A model generated the notes under the pieces. It was not told the DNA's origin, did no database searches, and was given only the letters and a program-made list of their open reading frames with translations. This document shows positions 1 through 6,742 of a DNA stretch of 10,962 nucleotides, in pieces. The stretch comes from an uncultured Sphingomonadales bacterium (GTDB lineage: Bacteria > Pseudomonadota > Alphaproteobacteria > Sphingomonadales > Sphingomonadaceae), in contig CAITOD010000427.1 of the NCBI GenBank assembly GCA_903893935.1, forward strand, positions 1 to 10,962, given 5' to 3'. How positions within the stretch are numbered: position 1 is the first letter of the stretch; each line of letters starts with the position of its first letter. The translations under genes and the position numbers were made by a program.

Positions 1-414
1 CGACAGCAGCGCCAGGCCCGCCACCAGCATGCCGGTGATCGCGCCGGCGCGAAACGCCAGCGTCAGCCCGGCCTGCAGCCCGTTCTGCGCGGCGGCAGCG
101 GTGCGCACATTGGCGCGCACCGAGACATTCATGCCGATAAACCCGGCTGCGCCCGAAAGCGTCGCGCCGATCACGAACCCGGCCGCGGCAATCGGCCCGA
201 GCGCCACGAACACGATGACCGCAACCGCTACGCCAACCACGGCAATCGCGGTGTACTGGCGCTTCAGATAGGCTTGCGCGCCTTCCTGAATGGCGCCCGC
301 AATATCCTGCATCGTCTGGTTGCCGGCGGGCGCGCCGAGCACTTGCAGGCTGGTGACCACGCCGTAGACAATGGCGAGCAGCCCCAATCCAATTGAAATG
401 GCAATAAGACTCAC
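1..414 (-). CDS. hppA: Membrane proton-pumping pyrophosphatase, N-terminal part (HppA)
   Basis: N-terminal 138 codons of an H+-translocating inorganic pyrophosphatase, cut by the window edge; the family is normally about 680-700 residues. It couples hydrolysis of pyrophosphate to proton export across the inner membrane. Seen: a first hydrophobic helix (about residues 3-27), then the family segment [16 protein letters not shown] (42-57), a second helix (about 57-80), a glycine-rich stretch with [16 protein letters not shown] (91-106), and the start of another helix at the edge. The catalytic loops lie outside the window. The start is GTG at 414, preceded by a strong AAGGGGG Shine-Dalgarno about 10 bases upstream; the nearby ATG in another frame stops after three codons. 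It follows thiL on the same strand with a 135-bp gap. Family identity is clear; whether it is the K+-dependent or independent type cannot be read from this part. Confidence 0.93.
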   Translation of the reverse strand, partial: MSLIAISIGLGLLAIVYGVVTSLQVLGAPAGNQTMQDIAGAIQEGAQAYLKRQYTAIAVVGVAVAVIVFVALGPIAAAGFVIGATLSGAAGFIGMNVSVRANVRTAAAAQNGLQAGLTLAFRAGAITGMLVAGLALLS

Positions 415-549
415 GTTGGCATCCCCCTTTTATGTCCCGCACCGGCGACAACCTGGACGGGCGTCGTCGCACAACGGGTCCCCACTGTCTGGAGAGACCC
501 GCGAGGCTAGGGATTTATTTGTCGCCAGCAAGCAAATCCTTGATCGCGC
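415..549 (-). promoter_or_regulatory. thiL-hppA intergenic leader with two possible stem-loops
   Basis: This 135-bp stretch holds the presumed promoter and leader of hppA. Two inverted repeats are visible in + strand coordinates: CGGGTC (475-480) with GACCCG (496-501), and GCGAC (445-449) with GTCGC (466-470). Neither is followed by a T-run on the minus strand, so a classical intrinsic terminator for thiL is not supported. The A/T-rich stretch at 510-521 could contribute to a promoter, but I could not place a convincing -35/-10 pair. Short GC-rich inverted repeats arise easily by chance, so the structured-leader idea is weak. Confidence 0.3.
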
Positions 550-1446
550 TCAAAGGTTTGGCAGGTCGTGGCAATATCCCAGCGATCCTTGTGGCACTGC
601 ATCATCGACCAGGATATTGTTATCACGATATTCGGTCACACATCCTATTGCATGTGCGAAACAGGCCGGCATCACGCCGGGGGGCAGCGTGAACAGCAAT
701 TCGTAATCATCGCCCCAGGCCATGGCTTCGCGTTGCCGCGAAGGCGGCAGGGATTCGGCAAACGGGACTTGCGCCGATGCGATCGCCATGGTCACGCCGC
801 TGGCGTGACCCATCCGCTGCGCATCGATCAGCAAGCCGTCGGACACGTCCATCATCGCGCTGACGTGCGGGGCCAGCGCGATCCCTTCGGCCAGACGCGG
901 CATGGGGCGACGGAACGCGCCGGTGTCGCGGTCCGGCACGCCATCGCGCAAGGCTTCGAACCCCAGCATGGCCGCGCCGACCGCGCCGGTGAGCCACAGC
1001 GTGTCGCCGGGTCGTGCGCCATTGCGGCCGGGTACCGGGCTGGTTGTCGCGCGGCCGAGCGCGGTCAGCCCGTGGCTGCGCGCGCCCGCCGCGCCGGCAA
1101 CCGTATCGCCCCCCAGCAAAGGTACATCGAAAGCCGCCAGCGCTTCGCCGAGGCCCCGGGCGAAGCGTGCGTCGTCGGGGCCAAGCGCATAGCCCAGCAA
1201 CACGCCGACCGGTTGCGCGCCTTTGGCCGCGAGGTCCGACAGATTGGTCGCCACCAGCTTCCAGGCGATATCGGCTTCGTCCTGCCCCGGCAACCAGTGC
1301 ACGCCTTCGACCATCATATCGTGCGTCACCACCAGCGTTTCGCTACCAAACGCGATCACCGCCGCATCGTCGAGCAGGCCGCGTGCGGCGCTGTCGGGCG
1401 CCAGCGCGCGCATCAGCGCGACAAAGCGGTCCTCGCGCGATGCCAT
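550..1446 (-). CDS. thiL: Thiamine-monophosphate kinase ThiL
   Basis: ATP-dependent cytosolic kinase converting thiamine monophosphate to thiamine diphosphate, the last step of cofactor synthesis. The 298-residue product shows the ThiL signatures in order: DDAAV (26-30), THDMMVEGVHW (41-51), NLSDLAAKGAQP (68-79), GGDT (112-115), MDVSDGL (199-205) and GDDYELLF (245-252). These acidic motifs bind Mg-ATP and substrate in the family. It is slightly shorter than E. coli ThiL (about 325). The ATG at 1446 was chosen because MASREDRF matches where the family begins; the open frame continues 100 codons upstream, but that part reads through a palindromic intergenic repeat and is not protein-like. The ribosome site is weak (GGGGCA about 9 bases upstream). 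hppA follows on the same strand. No nusB lies upstream; a crotonase gene does. Confidence 0.95.
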   Translation of the reverse strand: MASREDRFVALMRALAPDSAARGLLDDAAVIAFGSETLVVTHDMMVEGVHWLPGQDEADIAWKLVATNLSDLAAKGAQPVGVLLGYALGPDDARFARGLGEALAAFDVPLLGGDTVAGAAGARSHGLTALGRATTSPVPGRNGARPGDTLWLTGAVGAAMLGFEALRDGVPDRDTGAFRRPMPRLAEGIALAPHVSAMMDVSDGLLIDAQRMGHASGVTMAIASAQVPFAESLPPSRQREAMAWGDDYELLFTLPPGVMPACFAHAIGCVTEYRDNNILVDDAVPQGSLGYCHDLPNL

Positions 1447-1504
1447 CACGCCGTGCCCCGCCGCTTGCGCGCGATCCGCCCGCAAGTCCCCACGCCAGCC
1501 CAAC

Positions 1505-1600
1505 TCGTCACCCCGGACTTGATCCGGGGTCCCGCTTGTTCTTCTTTCCGATGCATCGCCAGGCCGACGGATGGACCCCGGATCAAGTCCCGGGTGACGA
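1505..1600. repeat. Inverted pair of palindromic intergenic repeats (REP/BIME-like)
   Basis: Two 28-bp units in opposite orientation, 1505-1532 and 1573-1600, match at 27 of 28 positions and are separated by a 40-bp spacer. Each unit is itself a hairpin: CCCCGGA-CTTGA-TCCGGGG with a perfect 7-bp stem in the left unit, and 6 of 7 pairs in the right one. The pair can also fold as one long cruciform. Translated, the units give peptides such as HPGLDPGS or TPDLIRGP, which are often mis-annotated as protein in alphaproteobacterial genomes. The right unit begins 18 bp after the crotonase stop and the left unit ends 58 bp before the thiL start, so the pair may end or protect the crotonase transcript. 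Mobilisation by a REP-associated transposase is possible, but none is in the window. The remaining 1447-1504 shows no clear promoter. Confidence 0.9.
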
Positions 1601-1618
1601 GCATTGTGGGGGCCTTGC

Positions 1619-2422
1619 TCATTCGCCGGTGAAATTCGGCGCGCGTTTGTCGAGGATCGCCGCGACGGCTTCGACGTGGTCTTGCGTTTCGTGCGCGATC
1701 GCCTGGTAGGCGGCGGACAGTTCGAGCACATCGTGCGCGCGGCCATGCTGGGCTTCGCGCAGCAGTTTCTTGGTCAGCCGCAGCGCGCGCGGCGGGTTGG
1801 CGGCGATTTCCTCGGCGATTTCGAGCGCGGCTGGCAGCAATTGGTCGGCGGGCACCACGCGGCCGACGAGGCCGATTGCCTGCGCATAAGCAGCGTCGAA
1901 ACTGCGCCCGGTGAGGAACAGTTCGGCGGCCAGCGAATAGCCGACGATCCGTTGCAGGCTCCACGCGCCGCCGTCGCCCGGCACGATCCCGACTTTGATG
2001 AAGCTCGCCGCCATCCGCGCGCTGTCGGCCGCCAGGCGGATATCGCACAGACAGGCAAGATCGAGCCCGAGGCCCACCGCGTGGCCGTTGATCGCGGCGA
2101 TCATCGGAATCTCGCAATCGAGCATCGCGCGCACCGCGCGCTGCACCCCGCGGCGATAATTGGCGCGCGTCGAATCCGGCTGGTCGAGCACGCCGATGCC
2201 GCTGCGCGTCTGCATGCCCTTGAGATTGCCGCCGCTGGAAAAGGCGCGGCCGGCACCGGTCAGCACGATCGCCGAAATCTGCCGGTCGTTGCCGAGCGCG
2301 AAGAACGTGTCGACCACGCAGTCGCAATCGTCGATCGTGCCGATCGCATTGAGCGCTTCGGGGCGGTTCATCGTCAGGACGGCGATACGGTTGTGACGTT
2401 CGACAGTCAGGAACGGGGTCAT
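1619..2422 (-). CDS. Crotonase-fold enoyl-CoA hydratase/isomerase family protein, non-canonical active site
   Basis: A 267-residue member of the enoyl-CoA hydratase/isomerase superfamily, acting on acyl-CoA thioesters in the cytosol. Seen: RPEALNAI (20-27), the first oxyanion-hole segment FSSGGNLKGM (61-70), the second hole INGHAVGLGL (111-120), CDIRLAAD (126-133) and VGIVPGDGG (144-152). Aligned without gaps to classical hydratases, the two catalytic glutamates are replaced by D121 and F141, while an aspartate (D150) sits in the GDGG loop. The CoA-binding scaffold is intact, but plain hydratase activity is doubtful; an isomerase or other crotonase reaction is possible. The start at 2422 has GGAAGGCGAG just upstream; an ATG 15 bases earlier lies within that ribosome-site region and is less likely. 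It diverges from the thiolase operon and ends beside the palindromic repeats. Confidence 0.88.
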   Translation of the reverse strand: MTPFLTVERHNRIAVLTMNRPEALNAIGTIDDCDCVVDTFFALGNDRQISAIVLTGAGRAFSSGGNLKGMQTRSGIGVLDQPDSTRANYRRGVQRAVRAMLDCEIPMIAAINGHAVGLGLDLACLCDIRLAADSARMAASFIKVGIVPGDGGAWSLQRIVGYSLAAELFLTGRSFDAAYAQAIGLVGRVVPADQLLPAALEIAEEIAANPPRALRLTKKLLREAQHGRAHDVLELSAAYQAIAHETQDHVEAVAAILDKRAPNFTGE

Positions 2423-2446
2423 GCTCTCGCCTTCCATTGCGGATTT

Positions 2447-2469
2447 GCTGTGGCGTGCGCTGCCACAGC
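2447..2469. promoter_or_regulatory. Perfect 8-bp inverted repeat in divergent promoter region (candidate operator)
   Basis: GCTGTGGC (2447-2454) and GCCACAGC (2462-2469) form a perfect inverted repeat around a 7-bp spacer. It lies 24 bp upstream of the leftward crotonase start and about 110 bp upstream of the thiolase start. Total length and symmetry suit a TetR- or MarR-type operator, and genes for both families lie downstream. In RNA it would instead be a leader hairpin of the crotonase message. No second copy was found near the regulators. Confidence 0.5.
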
Positions 2470-2509
2470 GCCGGGGACGATGCAATTGCGCGCGCCTTCC
2501 GCAGCGGGT

Positions 2510-2546
2510 TGACCGCACCGCGCTTGCGCCTTAATCGTTCAATTAA
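2510..2546 (+). promoter_or_regulatory. Candidate promoter/operator of the thiolase operon
   Basis: A TTGACC hexamer at 2510-2515 resembles a -35 box, and an AT-rich inverted repeat, TTAAT (2531-2535) with ATTAA (2542-2546) around a 6-bp spacer, sits where the -10 region would fall. This is the most AT-rich patch between the divergent genes and ends about 30 bp before the thiolase start. A repressor bound there would block the promoter. The -10 match itself is poor, so the promoter assignment is tentative. Confidence 0.35.
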
Positions 2547-2577
2547 AGCACGGACAGGGACAGGAGTCGTAAGGGAA

Positions 2578-3750
<1,173 letters not shown>

Positions 3751-3773
3751 TGTTCACGAAGAAGGAATGAGTG

Positions 3774-4559
3774 ATGAAGCTTGAATCGGGCATTTCCGCG
3801 GTCGTTACCGGGGGCGCTTCGGGTCTGGGTGCGGCCACTGCGCGCGCGCTGGCCGCCAAAGGCGTCAAAGTGGCGATTTTCGACCTCAACAAGGACAAAG
3901 GCGAAGCGATCGCGGCCGAACTCGGCGGCGTGTTCTGCGAAGTCAATGTGACCAGCGAAGAGAGCGTCGATGCCGGCTTTGCCAAAGCGCGCGAGGCGAT
4001 CGGCCAGGAACGCATCCTGGTCAATTGCGCGGGCACCGGAAATGCCATCAAGACCGCCAGCCGCGCCAAGGAAACCGGCGAGATCCGCCATTTTCCGCTC
4101 GATGCGTTCAATGCGATCATCCAGATCAACCTGGTGGGCACGTTCCGCTGCATCGCCAAGTCGGCAGCCGGCATCATGACGCTCGATCCGACGGATGAAT
4201 TTGGCGAACGCGGGGTGATCATCAACACCGCGTCGGTCGCGGCCGAAGACGGCCAGATCGGCCAGGCCGCCTATTCGGCTTCCAAAGGCGGCGTGGTCGG
4301 CATGACCCTGCCGATTGCGCGCGACCTGATGAACGAAGGCATTCGCGTCAACACCATCCTGCCGGGCATTTTCAACACCCCGCTGCTGGCCGCCGCGCCC
4401 GAAAACGTCAAAGCCGCGCTGTCGGCTTCGGTGCCGTTCCCCAAGCGGCTGGGCATGCCCGAAGAATATGCCGCCCTTGCGCTGTGCATGATCGAAACCG
4501 GCTATTTCAACGGCGAAGACGTGCGGCTCGATGGCGCGATCCGCATGGCGCCGCGCTGA
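3774..4559 (+). CDS. HSD10-like short-chain 3-hydroxyacyl-CoA dehydrogenase
   Basis: NAD-dependent short-chain dehydrogenase of 261 residues, close in pattern to human HSD17B10 (2-methyl-3-hydroxybutyryl-CoA dehydrogenase), oxidising a 3-hydroxyacyl-CoA to the 3-keto form used by the neighbouring thiolase. Seen: the nucleotide-binding motif TGGASGLG (12-19), Asp37 at the end of beta-2 favouring NAD over NADP, NCAG (84-87), and the catalytic tetrad Asn119, Ser154, Tyr167 and Lys171 (YSASK), all present. The insert after NCAG and the GIFNTPLL segment fit HSD10-type proteins. ATG at 3774 has AAGGAA 6-7 bases upstream; a GTG one codon earlier is a possible but less likely start. Together with the thiolase this gives the last two steps of a beta-oxidation turn. 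Possible substrates include branched short-chain (isoleucine-derived) or steroid-derived acyl-CoAs; sequence alone does not decide. Confidence 0.9.
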   Translation: MKLESGISAVVTGGASGLGAATARALAAKGVKVAIFDLNKDKGEAIAAELGGVFCEVNVTSEESVDAGFAKAREAIGQERILVNCAGTGNAIKTASRAKETGEIRHFPLDAFNAIIQINLVGTFRCIAKSAAGIMTLDPTDEFGERGVIINTASVAAEDGQIGQAAYSASKGGVVGMTLPIARDLMNEGIRVNTILPGIFNTPLLAAAPENVKAALSASVPFPKRLGMPEEYAALALCMIETGYFNGEDVRLDGAIRMAPR

Positions 4560-4570
4560 TAGCAGAAAGG

Positions 4571-4595
4571 GGGGGCACGCCACAGGCGGGCCCCC
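4571..4595 (+). other. GC-rich stem-loop between dehydrogenase and second crotonase
   Basis: GGGGGC (4571-4576) pairs perfectly with GCCCCC (4590-4595), and an inner GCC (4579-4581) pairs with GGC (4585-4587) around an ACA loop. It lies 12 bp after the dehydrogenase stop and 20 bp before the TTG start of the next gene. No T-run follows, so it is unlikely to be a full terminator; it could mark RNA processing or stability control that changes the ratio of upstream to downstream products. Confidence 0.5.
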
Positions 4596-4614
4596 GTTGG
4601 CCGGGGAGAGAGCC

Positions 4615-5487
4615 TTGACGGCATTTTCGCAGATACTGTTCGACGTTGCCGATGGCGTGGCCACGATCACGCTGCATCGGCCAGAAAAGATGAACGCGTT
4701 CACCGGCACGATGATGCAGGAGCTGTGCGCGGCGATCGACCTGACCGATGCCGACGACGCGGTGCGCGCGGTGATCGTGACCGGGCATGGCGACCGCGCG
4801 TTTTGTGCGGGCGCCGATCTGACCCCCGACGACGGCAAACATGTCTTTTCGAGCGGCGACCAGGTCGATGACTTGTCCGACCCGCGCGTGCGCGACAGCG
4901 GCGGCCGGCTCACGCTGCGGCTGTTCCAGTCGCAAAAGCCGGTCATTGGCGCGATCAACGGCGCGGCAGTGGGCATTGGTGCCACCATGCAATTGCCAAT
5001 GGATATCCGGCTGGCGAGCACCACCGCAAGGTTCGGATTCGTGTTTGCGCGACGCGGGATCGTGCCCGAAGCGGCGTCGAGCTGGTTCCTGCCGCGCCTC
5101 GTCGGCGTGGCGCAGGCGCTCGAATGGTGCATGACCGGCCGCGTGTTCGGCGCCGAAGAGGCCTTGCGCGGCGGGCTGGTGCGCTCGCTGCATCAGCCCG
5201 AAGACCTGCTGCCCGCCGCGCGCGCGCTGGCGCGCGAAATCGCCGACAACACCAGCGCGGTGGCGGTGGCGATGACCCGCGCGATGCTGTGGCGCAATCC
5301 GCAATTCGATCACCCGATGCACGCGCACCGCATCGACAGCCGCGCGATCTACACGCTGTCGCGCGGACCCGATGCAAAAGAAGGCGTTGCCAGCTTTCTG
5401 GAAAAACGCGCACCCCGCTACCCGGCGCGCGTTTCTTCGGATATGCCGCAATTTTATCCATGGTGGGAAGAACCGGGTTGGGAATGA
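4615..5487 (+). CDS. Crotonase-fold protein with isomerase-like glutamate (TTG start)
   Basis: A 290-residue enoyl-CoA hydratase/isomerase superfamily protein. Seen: HRPEKMNAF (21-29), oxyanion-hole segments AFCAGADL (62-69) and INGAAVGIGA (114-123), FGFVFARRGIVPEAASSW (140-157), and an aromatic tail FYPWWEEPGW (280-289). The two classical hydratase glutamates align with Thr124 and Phe144, so ordinary hydration is doubtful. Glu152 in VPEAAS falls where delta3-delta2-enoyl-CoA isomerases such as yeast Eci1 carry their single catalytic glutamate, so a double-bond shift is the best inference. The TTG at 4615 was chosen because GGGGAGAG lies about 6 bases upstream, protein-like sequence begins there, and the only in-frame ATG upstream (4531) lies inside the dehydrogenase gene. 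It follows the dehydrogenase by 55 bp, including a stem-loop, and overlaps tetR by ATGA. Confidence 0.88.
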   Translation: MTAFSQILFDVADGVATITLHRPEKMNAFTGTMMQELCAAIDLTDADDAVRAVIVTGHGDRAFCAGADLTPDDGKHVFSSGDQVDDLSDPRVRDSGGRLTLRLFQSQKPVIGAINGAAVGIGATMQLPMDIRLASTTARFGFVFARRGIVPEAASSWFLPRLVGVAQALEWCMTGRVFGAEEALRGGLVRSLHQPEDLLPAARALAREIADNTSAVAVAMTRAMLWRNPQFDHPMHAHRIDSRAIYTLSRGPDAKEGVASFLEKRAPRYPARVSSDMPQFYPWWEEPGWE

Positions 5488-6143
5488 ACGAGAGCGACAG
5501 CCAGGCAATCAGCACATCGCCCGAAGCGGCAGAACAGCAGGGTGCGCGCGAGCTTCTGCTGGAAACGGCCTCGCAGATCATGCGCGAAGGCGATCAGGTC
5601 GATATCTCGCTGTCCGAACTGTCGCTGCGCTCGGGGCTCAATTCGGCGCTGGTCAAATACTATTTCGGCAACAAGGCGGGCATGCTCAAGGCGCTGCTCG
5701 ACCGCGACATGGTCACGATCATCCGCTCGGTCGATGCGCTGCTGGCCAAAGATGCGATGACGCCCGAGGCCAAGCTGCGCCGGCATATCGGCAAATGCAT
5801 CGATACCTATTACGCCTATCCCTACCTCAACCGGCTGCTGATGCGGCTGGTGCGCGACAGCGACGAGGCCGATGCCCGCAAGATTGCCGATACGTATCTG
5901 ACCCCGCTTGGCGTGGCTTATGAACGGCTGATCCGCGCCGGGGTCGAGGCCGGGGTGTTTCGCGCGGTCGACCCGCAGCTGTTCTATTTTACGCTGACCG
6001 GGGCGGCCGATCGCTTCTTTTCGGCGCGGTTGGTGTTGCGCCATTGCTATGGCCAGGACACGCTGACCGAAGAACTGCGCGATCGCTATCGCGAACACAC
6101 GGTCGATTTCATCATGGCCGGGATTCTTGCGCGCAAAAGCTGA
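5484..6143 (+). CDS. TetR-family transcriptional regulator
   Basis: Dimeric DNA-binding repressor of 219 residues. The N-terminal helix-turn-helix lies at about 42-62 (SLSELSLRSGLNSALVKYYF), preceded by the helix ARELLLETASQIM and followed by GNKAGMLKALL, the usual TetR pattern. The remainder is an all-helical ligand-binding half with SDEADARKIADTYLTPLGVAYERLI (split across about 126-150) and an LTGAADRFFSARL segment near 171-183. It starts with ATG at 5484 inside the stop of the crotonase gene (ATGA overlap), so it is translationally coupled; an in-frame ATG at 5460 has no ribosome site. As the fourth gene of the catabolic operon it most likely represses that operon and the divergent crotonase, with an acyl-CoA pathway intermediate as inducer. 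Its operator may be the inverted repeat at 2447-2469 or the one at 2531-2546; this is inference. Confidence 0.92.
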   Translation: MNESDSQAISTSPEAAEQQGARELLLETASQIMREGDQVDISLSELSLRSGLNSALVKYYFGNKAGMLKALLDRDMVTIIRSVDALLAKDAMTPEAKLRRHIGKCIDTYYAYPYLNRLLMRLVRDSDEADARKIADTYLTPLGVAYERLIRAGVEAGVFRAVDPQLFYFTLTGAADRFFSARLVLRHCYGQDTLTEELRDRYREHTVDFIMAGILARKS

Positions 6144-6201
6144 ATTTGCGGCTGTGCGAACGAGAATAACACCGGCAACACCGATTTGGATGCTTTGTTT
6201 C

Positions 6202-6224
6202 GCTTGCAAGCCGTTGCGCATGCG
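6202..6224. promoter_or_regulatory. Two adjacent palindromes upstream of marR (candidate operator)
   Basis: GCTTGCAAGC at 6202-6211 and CGCATGCG at 6217-6224 are both perfect palindromes lying 15-37 bp upstream of the MarR start, in the 95-bp gap after tetR. MarR proteins usually bind symmetric sites of about 16-20 bp that overlap their own promoter, so autoregulation through this site is plausible. No convincing -35/-10 pair was found. Confidence 0.35.
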
Positions 6225-6238
6225 ATATGTGACGCGGC

Positions 6239-6742
6239 ATGCCTGGTACGAACAGTCTTCTGGCGGGTTTTCTTCCCTATCGCATGGCGATTACAGCCAC
6301 TGCGGTGTCGGGCCTGATTGCCGGGGATTACGGTGACCGGTTCGGCCTGAAGATTCCCGAATGGCGCGTGATGGCGGTACTGGGCGATACCGGTCCGCTC
6401 ACCCAGCGTGATCTTGCCCTGGCCACGCTGATGGACAAAGTGGCGGTCAACCGCGCCTGCAAGGCGCTTGACGAGCGGGGCCTGGTGCAACGCAGCCCCA
6501 ATATGACCGATGGCCGATCGCACCATCTCGAACTGACCGCGGCCGGCCACGCGCTCTATGCACAGATCTGGCCGCAGGCTTACGCTGCATCGGAAGCGAT
6601 CTTTGCTGTGCTGAGCCGCGAAGAAGCGGCCAGCTTGCGCCAGTTGCTCGACAAGTTGCTCGACCAGGTCCGCCGCATCGAAGCGGCGACGGCGCGCAAA
6701 AGGCCGGTCAGCTCATCTTGCGGTGCAGGAAGTTGTCGGTGA
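6239..6742 (+). CDS. MarR-family transcriptional regulator
   Basis: Winged-helix regulator of 167 residues. Seen: dimerisation helix with FLPYRMAITATAVSGLIA (11-28), then FGLKIPEWRVMAVLG (35-49), the helix-turn-helix LTQRDLALATLMDKVAVNRA (54-73), LDERGLVQR (77-85) and the wing DGRSHHLELTAAG (91-103). The C-terminal helix with LSREEAASLRQLLDKLLDQV closes the dimer domain. ATG at 6239 fits the family start, but its ribosome site is weak; no better in-frame start was found. It follows tetR by 95 bp on the same strand and may belong to the same regulon; its ligand and targets cannot be read from the sequence. The last eleven codons (RPVSSSCGAGSCR region) overlap the 3' end of tadC on the other strand by 35 bp; this Cys/Ser-rich tail looks unlike the family and probably reflects extension into the neighbour. 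Confidence 0.9.
   Translation: MPGTNSLLAGFLPYRMAITATAVSGLIAGDYGDRFGLKIPEWRVMAVLGDTGPLTQRDLALATLMDKVAVNRACKALDERGLVQRSPNMTDGRSHHLELTAAGHALYAQIWPQAYAASEAIFAVLSREEAASLRQLLDKLLDQVRRIEAATARKRPVSSSCGAGSCR

Noticed and set aside
29..271. Small + strand open frame at the left edge
   Set aside because: It is antisense to the N-terminal part of hppA, whose family motifs are clear on the minus strand.
568..1632. Long + strand open frame opposite thiL
   Set aside because: It is the antisense of a well-supported thiL, with a His/Arg/Gln-rich composition and no recognisable motif.
1447..1746. In-frame 100-codon extension upstream of thiL
   Set aside because: The extension translates the palindromic repeats (HPGLDPGS-type peptide) and overlaps the 3' end of the crotonase gene; ThiL family sequence begins at the ATG at 1446.
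2437..2577. 47-codon N-terminal extension of the thiolase
   Set aside because: It would cross the divergent promoter and inverted repeat, has no thiolase similarity, and the ATG at 2578 has a good ribosome site and the family start sequence.
6132..6150. CGCAAA...TTTGCG inverted repeat across the tetR stop, considered as a terminator
   Set aside because: The 6-bp stem has a 7-base loop and no following T-run; it is too weak to call, and marR follows on the same strand.
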